A DNA stretch of 64,000 bases, from assembly GCF_000315915.1 (NCBI RefSeq), contig NC_020185.1:1488001-1552000 (forward strand), read 5' to 3'. Below the pieces are notes generated by a model that was given only the letters and a program-made list of their open reading frames with translations, had not been told where the DNA came from and ran no database searches. The stretch comes from Henningerozyma blattae CBS 6284 (Eukaryota; Ascomycota; Saccharomycetes; Saccharomycetales; Saccharomycetaceae). Position numbers and translations under genes: made by a program. Shown here piece after piece: positions 32,461 through 43,578 of the stretch (positions are counted from its first letter, which is position 1; each line of letters begins with the position of its first letter).

Positions 32461-34113
32461 ATGTCAGAATCTCAAATTGTTAATGATTTGATCAGTTGGG
32501 GTGAAAAAAATGGGATAAAAATTACCAAAGGTTTAAAATTTGTTAATTTACCAAATAAGGGAATTAGTTGTATAGCAAGTGAAGAATTAGGTGGTCAACA
32601 ACCTATTATTGAAGTTCCATCAGATATAATATTTTGTAGTAAACAAATCCAAGAATTTTTACCGGGAATTGAAATTGATTCTCAGGATTCCAATACATGT
32701 TTAAAGATTATTCTTTGTAAATTGAAATTTGACACAAAAGATTCGAATAGCCCTCATCGATTTGAACCATATATTAATGCTCTACCTGAAATTATTGATA
32801 GTCCATTAAATTGGAATGAAGATGAATTGAAGTTATTGCAAAACACTAATTTAGGTAATTGTCTAAAAGAACGATTTCAAAACGTTTATGATGAATGGTT
32901 TAAATTTTTAGAAAAATATCAAAATTATCAAGAGTTTGAAACACAATCTGAAACAAGTTGGTACAATTTCTCGAATTTTTTATGGGCCCATTTAATTATT
33001 ACATCGAGATCATTCCCGGAATATATCATCAACCCTAATTGTCCAAGGGATTCAGTGATGTTATTACCAGTTCTTGATTTATTAAATCATTCAAATTATA
33101 GTAAAGTGGAATGGGATGGTAATAAGGGAGGGAATTTCATTTATAAAAAATTAGATTTGCAAGAAATTGAAATCGGTGATGAAATTTATAATAATTATGG
33201 TGGTAAAGGCAATGAAGAATTATTGAATGGATATGGATTTGTCATTGAAGATAATTTATTTGATTCAGTATTATTAAAGATTAAAATCGATAATGAAACG
33301 ATAACAGATATGGCAAATCGAGGTATCAAGATTCCTCAATTGGAGGATTATACGTGGTTTGCATTTGACAAACCCAAAGAAGGGGAACCTGTGGCCCCCT
33401 CACTCCAAGGAGAAGTTATTTTTTTAATTAACAAGCATCATGATGAAAGTATTCAAGACATGATCAACATTTTTGCCTTTTTGAATCGAAAGCAAATCCA
33501 TGAAGATTTTGCCCAACCTATAAACCAACTAGAAGGGATTCAAATGTTAAGAAATGCTATTGAATATAAATTGATGAAACATCAAGAGCCAATAACTAAT
33601 GCAAAAGATGATGATGATAAGGAGAAACAGAAGATTAATGAATATCGGAAAAAATGTAGTGAAATATATAGAAATGGTCAAATTTCTATTTTCAAAGAAG
33701 TTATAGGGAAATTGAAAAAATTGGAAAAAACCATTTTAAAGTCGGGTAAAAAATTACTCACAATGGATAAGATTATTAAAAACGACCAAGAATTTATTGA
33801 ACGTGAATTGCAAGAGTTTTTCCGTGGCAAAGAAATTGTTTTTGAAACTCATATGGAAATCCTGGTTATATGGATTCTGGTCAAGATCCGGAATAATAGT
33901 TTTCCCGTCAAATGTGGATGGGTCCAAAAGATGTATGATAGCCAAGAGGGGTTGTTATTTTATTCGGATAATGAAAGCGACGAGTTCTATCAGAGATTAG
34001 ATTTGCACGAGCAAATTACGGCAGAGGCTTGTAATCGGGGTTTCCATTTTATTAAGAGCAATGTATATACTAGAATAAGTAATGACGAGTGTATATTTAT
34101 AGGAGAATTCTAA
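32461..34113 (+). CDS. RKM1: SET-domain ribosomal protein lysine methyltransferase Rkm1
   Basis: 550 residues. Rkm1 methylates lysines of the ribosomal protein Rpl23. The SET domain is split as in this subfamily: an N-terminal part (about 15-60), an I-SET insertion, then LLPVLDLLNHSNYSKVEWD (about 200-220) and EIGDEIYNNYGGKGNEELLNGYGF (about 238-262), which supply the cofactor and substrate pocket. A helical Rubisco LSMT-like substrate-binding domain follows. It lies 160 bases after MRH4 on the same strand. Confidence 0.92.
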   Translation: MSESQIVNDLISWGEKNGIKITKGLKFVNLPNKGISCIASEELGGQQPIIEVPSDIIFCSKQIQEFLPGIEIDSQDSNTCLKIILCKLKFDTKDSNSPHRFEPYINALPEIIDSPLNWNEDELKLLQNTNLGNCLKERFQNVYDEWFKFLEKYQNYQEFETQSETSWYNFSNFLWAHLIITSRSFPEYIINPNCPRDSVMLLPVLDLLNHSNYSKVEWDGNKGGNFIYKKLDLQEIEIGDEIYNNYGGKGNEELLNGYGFVIEDNLFDSVLLKIKIDNETITDMANRGIKIPQLEDYTWFAFDKPKEGEPVAPSLQGEVIFLINKHHDESIQDMINIFAFLNRKQIHEDFAQPINQLEGIQMLRNAIEYKLMKHQEPITNAKDDDDKEKQKINEYRKKCSEIYRNGQISIFKEVIGKLKKLEKTILKSGKKLLTMDKIIKNDQEFIERELQEFFRGKEIVFETHMEILVIWILVKIRNNSFPVKCGWVQKMYDSQEGLLFYSDNESDEFYQRLDLHEQITAEACNRGFHFIKSNVYTRISNDECIFIGEF

Positions 34114-34172
34114 CGAGTTCCAAAGTGTTCTATGGCTGAAAAAGAAAAGAAAGGGTGGAGCAAAGGAAAAGA

Positions 34173-34326
34173 AACAAAACAAAGCAAAGCAAAGCAAAGC
34201 AAAATAGTTTTTCCGACGTATCAGATTAATGGAAATTCAAGAATGTTGAGAAATTAAAAATTAAAAAATTAAAATTAAAATTAAAATTAAAATTAGAATT
34301 AGATTTAGAATTAGATTTAGAATTAC
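34173..34326. repeat. Pentamer and hexamer microsatellites
   Basis: Two simple repeats in tandem: AAAGC units (about 34175-34203), then AAAATT units passing into TTAGAA/TTAGAT units (about 34260-34326). Confidence 0.85.
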
Positions 34327-36095
34327 AGGCAGAAAGTTTGAGGCGGAAGAAAGACTAATTGGGTAAACGATTAGTAAGGATCTGTAGATAAAGCGCATTG
34401 TACAGTGTTTATCCGAGGACCATGCAAAGAAAAAACGTCTCGAGATCTCGGAAGAGCAAGCCGGAACGGGTAATTTTCGTGAAAGGGTTTAGCCTTCGGA
34501 AAAACCAAATGCACAGAATTCCTCATGCATTTTCGTATGTGAATGGGCAGGCAACTAACATGAGAAAAAAAAGGAAAGGCGTATTTGAAAAAGAAAAGAT
34601 AGTCCCGATAAATTAATAGAAAAAATCGGAGTCATGTGAAAGAAGGAAAAACAACGAACATGCGAGGCGCAGAAAAATAAAAAATAAAAATGATAGTGGT
34701 TCGGAGAATCGGTCTTAAAACCGGATAAAGTGGGGACTAAAAATTCCAACCAAACAAAGGAAGATTGGGCATACTAGCCCTCTATGTATTATATGTATTT
34801 GCATAATTATTATTATATTATAATAATGACACGTAAGAGTGAGTAACAATAAGGCAAGGCATAGTGACGAGTATTGATGATTCAAACTCGCGTCTCCATT
34901 ACACGGTATTATGATATATGACCGCAGAATGAGCTCACCACACAATAGAGAGGTAATTCTGCTGTTTGATTGTGAGAGGGAGTCATCGTCCCTTACACGG
35001 CCGGTGCCTTGACAAAGCAAGCTTTGTAATTGGCCCGTTAGTAAAAGTATTGGAGAATTTTGTAGTATTAATCATTGGAATATTCTAGTACAGTTGTATA
35101 TATAAGTTCCTGTCAGAGTCTGGGATTAGTAAAACCGCAGACACACACATACGCATGTACACGCAATAGAGACAGGCACTGGTCATTAAATTTATTAGTA
35201 ATGTCTATATATGGATGATCTTGTACTGCCATAGGGGAAAGCTCAGATGATCGTAGATGATGTTATAGTAGATCCATACAATAAGGTTGCCAGGTAATAA
35301 GCTTGAGTTCCCCGGAGCACGCTGTTCCGGCAACAGGTCTGGCCTCGATGTAAAAGTTGTAATAGAGAATGCGAAAAATGCAAGCCCATTTGCCTGTGTG
35401 GGTCCCAGAGTAGCATGGTGATGGAAAGATTAGGGAAACAACCCGGAAACAGCCTTATTCTTGGGGAAATTATTCGGAGGACATTGGGCCGAGTCCCGGA
35501 AAGAATCGGAGCGTGGAATCGCGAGAAAAAGAAAAGCAAGCTGCTAAGCAATACGTAAATGAATTCTAGGCAAAGTGACGTGAGGTGGCAAAAACAAGTA
35601 AGAAAAATGGAAAAGTGGAAAGTTCGAGTAACCGGAACGCCTGTGCGGACATTCCCGAAACGGAAAGACCGGCGACCAGGCCAAGAAATTATTTCGTCTG
35701 CGGGTGATGTGTAGAGATTTTCCATATTGCCCAGAGATGTTCCGGATTGGTACAGTGCTAGCACAAACATACGTATGACGCACGGTTGCAATTGTTCCGT
35801 CGACAGAGAATTGTTCCGTGTCTACGGGCGACTCTCCCATGGGTCGCCGCCCCCCCCATGAGTTTCTCCATCCGTCTGCGCGCCCGTCTCAGAAGCGTCC
35901 CACAAACGTCTCAGGCGTCTCAGAGACAGCCCCACTGCGGGTGGCGACTCGGAAAAAGCTCAGTGATTTCGCGGACGAGTCCTCTGGCGCGTTCTGTGTG
36001 TGCCATGTCTCGCATTCGTCCAGCCATTGTTTTTCCGAACACACACGCTTCGCTTTCGGGTCACACACCGTCCGTTTCTGGTAACATCTGACGCA

Positions 36096-36188
36096 ACACG
36101 GAACAACCAGAAGCTTACTGAGAGGGGTCCTTTTCCCTCCCTTGTTCGCACGGAAAAACCCCACAGTCAACCGCACACGGAACAACCA
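36096..36188. repeat. 14-base direct repeat in the GC-rich island
   Basis: ACACGGAACAACCA occurs at 36096..36109 and again at 36175..36188, 79 bases apart, both within the GC-rich island. Confidence 0.85.
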
Positions 36189-36750
36189 CGCGGAGACAGC
36201 CCCGCAACAGCCATTCTCGAATGAGGCAGGTGTTGCGCTACACTGCCGGCGGTTTCTCTCGCCCCAGAATGCTCCGCGCGGCACAGAGTGCTCCGCAGAG
36301 TTGCCTGTTTGTCAGTCCAGGAAGACTCTCTCGAACAAGCTCCCAGTTTCTCACACGGTACGGCCATTTCTCCGTGGGTGGTCTTTTCTTTTTTGTTCTC
36401 CGGGAGAGTCACAGCAGAGCCGATCGGGACACTCATATGCGAGCTTGAATCTCATGGACGATTCGATCAAATTTTCCTGTGTGGCTCGTGCGGAAATTGT
36501 CAGGCCAGATGAGGTCAGACCGTGAAATGATAGTTGTAATGGTAATGGTAAATTGTACTTGAAATTGTACTTGTCAAGGTTTTCCTCTGGCTAAGCCAGA
36601 TTCCTCCATTTGCTTATTTGCTTTGCTTAATTGGTTTTTACTTCAACTGCTGGGTGGTCCGTTACTTAGTTAACCTCACTACAAGAATGACGACTACAAT
36701 TGGAAATACATAACGTGTGGTGAACGATCAAGGAATTATCAGGGAATTCG

Positions 36751-36763
36751 ATATATATAAATA
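36751..36763 (+). promoter_or_regulatory. TATA element of the REG2-like gene
   Basis: ATATATATAAATA lies only a few bases before an upstream ATG at 36766 and about 145 bases before the ATG at 36907. Yeast transcripts normally begin 40-120 bases beyond the TATA element, so the first ATG would not be in the transcript. Confidence 0.6.
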
Positions 36764-36906
36764 AAATGTATCTTGTCAAGATTTATTTACTCGTTCGTCT
36801 CTTGGGTCCTTTTTTCCCCTCTTATGCTTGTACATACGTCAAAGAGATCAGTCATTGCAATTCTGTTTTTCATTTCATCCATCCTTATAGACAACTACAT
36901 CCCATC

Positions 36907-37728
36907 ATGGCTAGTTTAGACGATTCCATCATAATACATCAAAACTTACAGATACTAGATAACGTTTCGAACTACTCGAAAGAAGCTATAGATTATTTCC
37001 ACTACCAATTCAACCCTCTCGATTTGTCCAAGAATTCTAGTTTCTTCTTCAACATGGACAAGAAAACAGACTTCAACAACACATGTTCAAACCTATTGCG
37101 TCTGCCTAACTGCGACGAGTTGAACAGTATCGATTACATCTTGTATTTCAAGAGATTGAACTATTGTCTCAAGAGACGTTGGAACCAATCCAATTTGAAG
37201 TCGTCGAAACATTTGAAAATAGACCCTTTGGATATCAATTGGTTCAAAGAAAATGACATTACAAGCTTGTACGGTCCCAACCTTGTTTCGTGCGATTTGA
37301 AGTTTAACATTGATTTCCCATTGCCAAAGCAAGAGCAGATGCCAATGCAAAAGCATGCCAAGAAGCACAAACAACGGAAATGCTTGAAATTTAATGATAA
37401 TGTCAAGTTGAGATACATGGATCGTCACGATAATGTCACCGACTCGCTCATGATCATCAACGATTATTACAACATCGACCATTACACATGTTCCTCTTCC
37501 TCCTCTTCCTCCTCCTCCTCCTCCTCCTCCTCATACTGTTATTCCCCGTTGGATTCTGACGAGATGGATACCGTCGAAGACACAGATATGACTTCCATAG
37601 AAGACGAGGACGAGAAGGATTCCAGCATGGTCGATCGGGATTTGGATATCGATGTCAAGAATTACAACAGGACCATGGAGGCACTGCAAAACAATTACCA
37701 TGGTAATAATTGTATCTATATAGCATAG
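36907..37728 (+). CDS. REG2: REG1/REG2-like regulatory subunit of protein phosphatase 1 (Glc7)
   Basis: 273 residues from the ATG at 36907; the frame also contains an ATG 47 codons upstream, but that lies against the TATA element and its translation looks like 5' leader. Residues 79-126 contain YFKRLNYCLKRRWNQ, then IDPLDINWFKENDITSLYGP, the block typical of the fungal Reg1/Reg2 family. Further on, KCLKFNDNVKLR resembles the RVxF-type docking motif by which Reg1/Reg2 bind Glc7, the phosphatase that opposes Snf1 in glucose repression. A run of about 14 Ser precedes an acidic C-terminus. The length is a little short of S. cerevisiae Reg2 (338). Family assignment is by motif memory; REG2 rather than a REG1 fragment is an inference from size. 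Confidence 0.68.
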   Translation: MASLDDSIIIHQNLQILDNVSNYSKEAIDYFHYQFNPLDLSKNSSFFFNMDKKTDFNNTCSNLLRLPNCDELNSIDYILYFKRLNYCLKRRWNQSNLKSSKHLKIDPLDINWFKENDITSLYGPNLVSCDLKFNIDFPLPKQEQMPMQKHAKKHKQRKCLKFNDNVKLRYMDRHDNVTDSLMIINDYYNIDHYTCSSSSSSSSSSSSSSYCYSPLDSDEMDTVEDTDMTSIEDEDEKDSSMVDRDLDIDVKNYNRTMEALQNNYHGNNCIYIA

Positions 37729-37767
37729 TCAGAGGTACTATTTCTCACAGTACGCCCTGCCCATACC

Positions 37768-37816
37768 CAAGCACAAGCACAAGCACAAGCACAAGCACAA
37801 ACACAAGCACAAACAC
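37768..37816. repeat. (CAAGCA)n microsatellite
   Basis: About eight CAAGCA/CAAACA units 40 bases after the stop codon of the REG2-like gene. Confidence 0.9.
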
Positions 37817-38320
37817 ACCACCCACTTAGCATCATTTCATATTCATTGCATCAGTTTAATTTTTCTTTCTTCCCCCTCAAACTTTCAATATTCATGTAAT
37901 TCTATATCCCATCCTATATAACTTTATTTAATACCATAGTTTAATGAAATCTTTACGCATGATCTTTTTCTCGCCGACGGCTTTGCCCTATTACATCTTG
38001 CTTTCTTTTTTTTCGTACGACAAAACGCCGATGTTTCATCGGTAATAAAGTTTTCCTATCCCCGGTGGTGCACGGGCGGCGATTCTTGTGATGTAATGCC
38101 TCCTTATAAGCCGTTTTCCATTTTCATACTCTTGCTTACTTTATTTCTTTTCCCCACACATCTTGCTTTACCTTTTGGTCCTATCAGCTACGAGCTGTAA
38201 TCGGCAAGCTTTAATCTGTAAGCTACAATCTGCAATCTAAATATCTAATAAACCAAGCCTAAATGCCTACAACCAAGCCCGCCAGCGCTTGTTGATAGCC
38301 GCTTTTACTGTCTATCTATT

Positions 38321-38440
38321 CATCCTTGGCTCTCAGATCATCCTTGGCTCTCAGCTCGTCACTCACTATCAGATCATCCCTTGTTATCAAACCATCCTCG
38401 CCTATCCCAGCTCATCTCATCTCATCTCATCTCATCTCAT
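38321..38440. repeat. 18-base direct repeat followed by (CTCAT)6
   Basis: CATCCTTGGCTCTCAG occurs at 38321..38336 and 38339..38354. Degenerate ATCATCC words follow, then six perfect CTCAT units at 38411..38440. Confidence 0.88.
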
Positions 38441-38751
38441 CCTTTAACAAATAGTTAAACCTCAAATATCCATAGTACTATTTCACCTCGCACTGGAAAT
38501 TCTCCAGTTCCATCCGGATCTCCATTGTCCGAAAAAGACTTGGCCCAATCTGCTGCTTTTGCCGCCTCTTTTTCTGTCCATCGTCTAAATCTCGCCAGAG
38601 ATTTGGGTAATTCGCGAATTTCCCTATCCGGTTTTTTCTCTCTGATTATCGGTATGAATTTCTTTTTTCTTTGTTTGGTTTTTCTCGATTTTTTAAGGTG
38701 CACGGATCTTGGCATTTCCGCTTGCAGACACGCATCTAAGTGAAAAATTTC

Positions 38752-38842
38752 ACTACACTTTACTACTACAGTTGCTACTACTACAATTGCTACTACTACC
38801 ACTGCCACTGCCACTGCCACTACCACTGCCACTACCACTACA
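38752..38842. repeat. TAC/CAC/TGC trinucleotide microsatellite
   Basis: Imperfect units of TAC, then CACTGC and TACCAC, about 90 bases long. It produces fortuitous Val/Ala- and Tyr/His-rich frames. Confidence 0.88.
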
Positions 38843-39207
38843 CCTCGAGTTTGACGTTTATGTTTGTACTTTTTTTAAATGAACAAGGCACGTTTTGTTC
38901 CTGTGGCTTCTCTTGCCATTGTATTGCCTGAGAAACAGTTCTATCAATCATGGGAAATATTATTTGCAATTTCTCAATTGCAATTGAATTATCTTAATTC
39001 GTGGCTTTTTTTATTTTTTTCTTCCAATACACTTTCTCTTGCCCCGTTCTTTCTTGTTTTGTCTTGTTTTTTCTCAGATTTACAGCCCAAATATAGCAAT
39101 TGTTTCAACACAATGAATGTCATTTGTTTTGTGTTTTTACCACTTCTGTACCATCTACTGCCACAGTTATAAATCTCTACATCTGCTTAACAAGAAAAGT
39201 TTAATAC

Positions 39208-39266
39208 GATTTCGTTTCCGATTTCGTTTGCGATTTCGTTTGCGTTTCCGTTTTCGTTTTCGTTTT
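39208..39266. repeat. Hexamer microsatellite (CGATTT/CGTTTG/CGTTTT)
   Basis: Nine to ten six-base units of the form CGnTTn in an otherwise T-rich stretch. Confidence 0.85.
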
Positions 39267-41806
39267 AGTGTACTTTTTTCACTTTCGTATGCTTACATTT
39301 CTCCTGAACAACTATCCACTACTCTTCTCTGAAATAAAAGACGGTTCCTCCTACCAAAGTACCTTCAAGAGTTGTTATGCACAGATCTTTGTACTAATGG
39401 GTATATCAATGCAAGACCCTACGGTGCTCCTTAGTGCCTGTCCAATCCAACCGCTCTCTATAAGCTTGCTGGAGGTGGGAGGTTATCAAAAGTACCTACT
39501 TTGTTCTACTCTTGTTTCTTTGTATATAGGAACCCATCATTAATTAACCTTTTTTCTGTCGTGTTTCCCTCATACACTCCTCGTGTTTCCCTCTTCGTTT
39601 CTCTCGTTCTATCTTGTTTGAGTGCTATTTTTATTTTTTTATTCGAATTTCAAATTATTTAAAGTTTATTACAATATTAATTATTTATTTGTTTTTTACA
39701 TGTTTATAGCTTGGCGTTTCCCATTTCAAGTAATTTTATCTAACAACGGCTAGTTCAACGGCAAAAGCAATGGCAATTGTAATATTTTATTCATCTCACC
39801 TGATGATCTACATCTAATCGTTTCCCCTCCCCCATCTACCCACCCCGCCTCCCAAGAGTATTCCTTCTGTGAATTGTATTCAAAGACTAATTCGGTTCTT
39901 CACCGGTTTATGCATCATTTTCTGTTGGCATCCATGATTATATACGCCTGTTCTGTGCTAGACTATCTGGGTAATAATTAGTATTATTTGCCTCGAAACA
40001 ATTGACATAATAATGAGGGAAATATATAGATTAGCGGTCTTTTTTTTCCTTGTACATTCCGTTACTTGGTACAATATACAATATACAATTATTATTGTTT
40101 TTTTAAAAGAAAAAAAAAAAATACAAGAGAAAGAAGTAAAAGCAAAAAAAAAAAAAAAAAATAGTTTACTCACTATTACTCGTTATTCATTTCCAGAGCC
40201 AAGCCAAGATTATCACAATGCTTACAAATATTTTTATGTTCACGCCATGCAATAAAAAGGTCTTTAACAATGCATGGTTTTTTCGTAGATATATAAACTT
40301 GATTATTTTGTAATATCAACTTTCGAAAACTCAAATTGTTTTTTTTCTTTTTTTCTTACGTTTCACTTTAATTCTCTTGGGAAGATAAAAAACCAGGCAA
40401 TCTTTGCATTGCCTCAAAAGTTGTTAGCTTTTGCAAAAAAAATTAACATTTTGATAGACGCCATTGATATACGGCATTGGCATACTATGGTTTGGTTGTT
40501 GTTGTTTTTCTCTACGAGTTGCCCATTTTTGTTCATGATTTGACTATTTTACTTTGGTAGGTTTGAAATATTTCAACTTGAACACATTTGAAAACTTGTT
40601 TAAAACTAAGAATCAAACCATTGTACTTTATTGCATTTTTTTTTTCACTTCTCATATTACTTTCTAATACAAACCGTTTTACACTAATTATTTTGTTTTC
40701 TGATGAAAAAGCTAATAAAGTTTAAATTGTAAGGTCATAGTGGCTATTTTAATAATAGAAAATATCATGGTTTGTTTGGTAGACTGAGTTAATTTTTGTT
40801 TGTAATTATGAAGTTGTCCTGTCCTGGTATAGGTTACTAATTTTTAAAAAATGGTGGAACATAAAATATTGTCAGTTAATAGCCGACATCAATTCGGGAT
40901 ATAGGTTCATAAATACTTTCAGATACACTCCTTGACCATGATTCCTTATTTTAAAAATTTGGTACTTCCAGAATTTTATTCTGATCTCCCCATTTTCTTC
41001 TTTATTATGTATTCTTTAATCAAATTAATTACCGTTTAACCAGTATTGTTTGGTAATACTCCCCCCAAAAGGGAAAAAAAAATTAAGAGATGCATGCATT
41101 CTTACGAAACCACCACAAAATAATCAAAATAATTCGATGCCTTCCTTCTTTTATTTTGGCAGAAGTATGTGTTTGCTTTTTAATCCCCTAGTATCTTTTT
41201 ATTATTGATTATTTTTTTATTACTTCGGAGTTTTAAGATTGCCTTTTTTTTTCATAATCTTATTTTTGTTTCTTTTATTTTTTAACTTTTAATTGTTATA
41301 TGGGCTTCTGTTTTGTTTTTTTGTTTTTATAATTTTTCTTATCTAAATTTGTATAATTTTCTATTTTAATATTCTATTCGCATTGTTTATTTCTTATTTG
41401 CTTATTGCATACATTCTTAATTACTTATTTTTTTTTTTCGTGTCTTTATTATTTTCGGAGTCTTGTCTTGGCATCGAATATTTTCGCATAAACAAGTTTT
41501 TTTTCCACATTTTTTTACAAATTTCATATGCCCGAAGTATAAGCCGAGATTTGACTCAATGATTAGGAAACTGTCTCCACATGCATTATCAACCGTTTTT
41601 TTTTGATAATTTCCTACACAGAGTTTGAATTTAAAAATAATTAAATTTACAAAATAATACTTATAAAACAAAGGAAAACTAGAAAAAAAGAGATTCAGAT
41701 ACAAGAAGACTACATCACTTCTTCTGAGTTTATCAATAATCTATGAATCCAAACCTCTTACCCCTTATAACTTAGAACAATCACTACCATACTTATCATC
41801 ACTATC

Positions 41807-43300
41807 ATGACAATCATTAATAAAAAAGATCAACATCTTTTCGTATTAATTCATGGATTATGGGGTAATTATAAGCATATGGATTCATTAAAACAAATAT
41901 TTAAATCATATTTTAAAAATGATCAGATTGTTATTTTCACACCTGCAGAAAATGCCAAATTTAAAACAATTGATGGTATTGAATTAGTTGGATATCGTAC
42001 CTTGATTGAATTATGTCAATTCATTAAATCTTATTATAATTTAAATCCAAATTCAAGATTTACAAAGATTAGCTTTTTAGGGTATAGTATGGGTGGTCTA
42101 GTTTCTAGATTCGTCATTGGTAAGATGCAGAATGAATGTTATGAATTTTTTAAAGATATAGAGCCATATTTATTCATTACTATGGCTACTCCGCACATTG
42201 GAGTTAATTTTTATAATCCAACTTCCATTGTTAAAATCATACTTTATTCATTTTTAAAATTTTTAGGTTCAAATGTACTGGGGAAATCAGGTCATGAACT
42301 TTTCATTAGTGATGGTAATTTGAATAAAGAACCAATTTTAGTTCAATTATCAAAGGGTGACTATTTGAAAGGTTTAGAACGTTTTAAATATAGAATAGCA
42401 ATGGCAAATACTAAGAATGATCGCACGGTTGCATTTTATACTTCTTTTATTACTAACGTGGACCCATTTATTCAATATAATCACACTTTGAAATTTCAAT
42501 ACGAATCACATCCGCCTGGAAAATATGATAAATTCCATTCTTTACCAAGAATTTTAGATATGGATAAACTAGATCCAAAATTATTGTATTCACCTTTCAT
42601 AAAGATATCCAATCTCAATGATGATTACGCTTCCATTGCTTTACATTATTGGAAATGGATTTATATGATTCCAATGCTTATTTTTATTATTTGTGTTATA
42701 TTGCCAATCGCATTTGTATTGAATTTATCTGCCACTATATACAGTTATATTATCAATTACAAATATGCTAAAATGTTAAGAGATGGAGATTTACCAAATT
42801 TGGTTCAAAATAAAATTTCAAATACTGATAAATTAAAAGATTTGGTGGTTGATACTTATAGTACAATAACAATATCTAATACAGGAACTATTGTAAATGA
42901 AGAAGAAGAAGAAGAAGAAGAAGAATGTACTGAAACTTCGTCATTATCATCTAATGAATTACACTTAGATAGTACTCACCATACAGATGACTCCGAATGG
43001 TTAAATTTTATATCTAAGTATTCAAATAATTGGAAAAATCCAAATTCCGAAAAATTTACAAAATTACCATTTGATAATAATAGATTGGTTATTTTAAAAA
43101 ATTTAAACACATTATCTTGGATTAGAATTCCTGTTTATGTTAAATCAGTAAATGCACATGCAGGAATTGTAGCAAGACGTGGTTTAGATAATCATACTGC
43201 AAAGACAAGTTATGCATCTCTGCAATTTACAAGCCAACTTCTAGATTTCCTATTTAAGAGATGTGATGACTATACATCCATCAGTGATGATATTGTATAG
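41807..43300 (+). CDS. LPL1: Lipid-droplet phospholipase Lpl1 (alpha/beta hydrolase)
   Basis: 497 residues. Lpl1 is a phospholipase B-type enzyme of the ROG1 family that acts on lipid droplets. The start HLFVLIHGLWGNYKHMDSL carries the oxyanion-hole motif, LGYSMGGLVSRFVIGKM the nucleophile Ser (GxSxG, about residue 97), and ITMATPHIGVNFYNP the next conserved block. A hydrophobic segment (about 288-318) may anchor it to the droplet or membrane. The end, VPVYVKSVNAHAGIVARRGLD in outline, matches yeast YOR059C as I remember it. It is about 45 residues longer than that protein because of a Glu-rich, Ser/Thr-rich insert near residues 365-400. Confidence 0.93.
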   Translation: MTIINKKDQHLFVLIHGLWGNYKHMDSLKQIFKSYFKNDQIVIFTPAENAKFKTIDGIELVGYRTLIELCQFIKSYYNLNPNSRFTKISFLGYSMGGLVSRFVIGKMQNECYEFFKDIEPYLFITMATPHIGVNFYNPTSIVKIILYSFLKFLGSNVLGKSGHELFISDGNLNKEPILVQLSKGDYLKGLERFKYRIAMANTKNDRTVAFYTSFITNVDPFIQYNHTLKFQYESHPPGKYDKFHSLPRILDMDKLDPKLLYSPFIKISNLNDDYASIALHYWKWIYMIPMLIFIICVILPIAFVLNLSATIYSYIINYKYAKMLRDGDLPNLVQNKISNTDKLKDLVVDTYSTITISNTGTIVNEEEEEEEEECTETSSLSSNELHLDSTHHTDDSEWLNFISKYSNNWKNPNSEKFTKLPFDNNRLVILKNLNTLSWIRIPVYVKSVNAHAGIVARRGLDNHTAKTSYASLQFTSQLLDFLFKRCDDYTSISDDIV

Positions 43301-43578
43301 ATAGCTGAGTACATGATAAGGCTGGTTTCTTATTATTTAGAATTTTATAGATGTATTATTTAATCCACTTCTATTTTTTTTTATTTTCCTCCTCCAAAAA
43401 CATTAAAACCAAGGTATGTTTTTAAAAAAAAACAAAAAAATTTATCAAATATCAATTTGCAAAATACAGAATTCATAATTTATTAACTTTCTTATCAGCT
43501 TTGTATTTTTCCTTTAAGAAGAATGATATAATACTTCAAATTGTATGTAGGGTTTACTACAGCGGATATTAGGTTCAG
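43301..43578. other. LPL1 3' region
   Basis: 278 bases of AT-rich DNA with poly-A/poly-T tracts between the LPL1 stop and the first hairpin. Confidence 0.5.

Larger units (their letters stand above)
34114..36906. other. Gene-free region upstream of the REG2-like gene, with GC-rich island
   Basis: 2.8 kb. The first 250 bases after RKM1 are simple repeats. Between roughly 35,200 and 36,520 the DNA becomes strongly GC-rich: 41 of the 60 bases at 36,241-36,300 are G or C, against AT-rich flanks. Overlapping open frames occur on both strands and in several frames (up to about 130 codons) but share no recognisable domain, as expected from rare stop codons. A 14-base word is repeated at 36096..36109 and 36175..36188. 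A TATA element lies just before 36,766. Confidence 0.7.
37729..41806. other. 4.1-kb gene-free region between the REG2-like gene and LPL1
   Basis: Unusually long for a compact yeast genome. It holds a chain of microsatellites in its first 1.6 kb, then AT-rich, T-tract-rich DNA. The longest open frames either translate the repeats or lack start codons and domains. I found no tRNA, no known small RNA and no point-centromere element. Confidence 0.65.

Noticed and set aside
35818..36525. Several overlapping open frames on both strands of the GC-rich island
   Set aside because: Overlap in many frames with no recognisable domain is explained by scarcity of AT-rich stop codons.
38455..38931. Val/Ala-rich and Tyr/His-rich open frames
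   Set aside because: They arise from the TAC/TGC trinucleotide array.
41440..41530. Possible CDEIII-like CCGAAAATAATAAA on the minus strand
   Set aside because: The left half of the consensus (TGTTTATGATTT) is missing and there is no CDEI partner.
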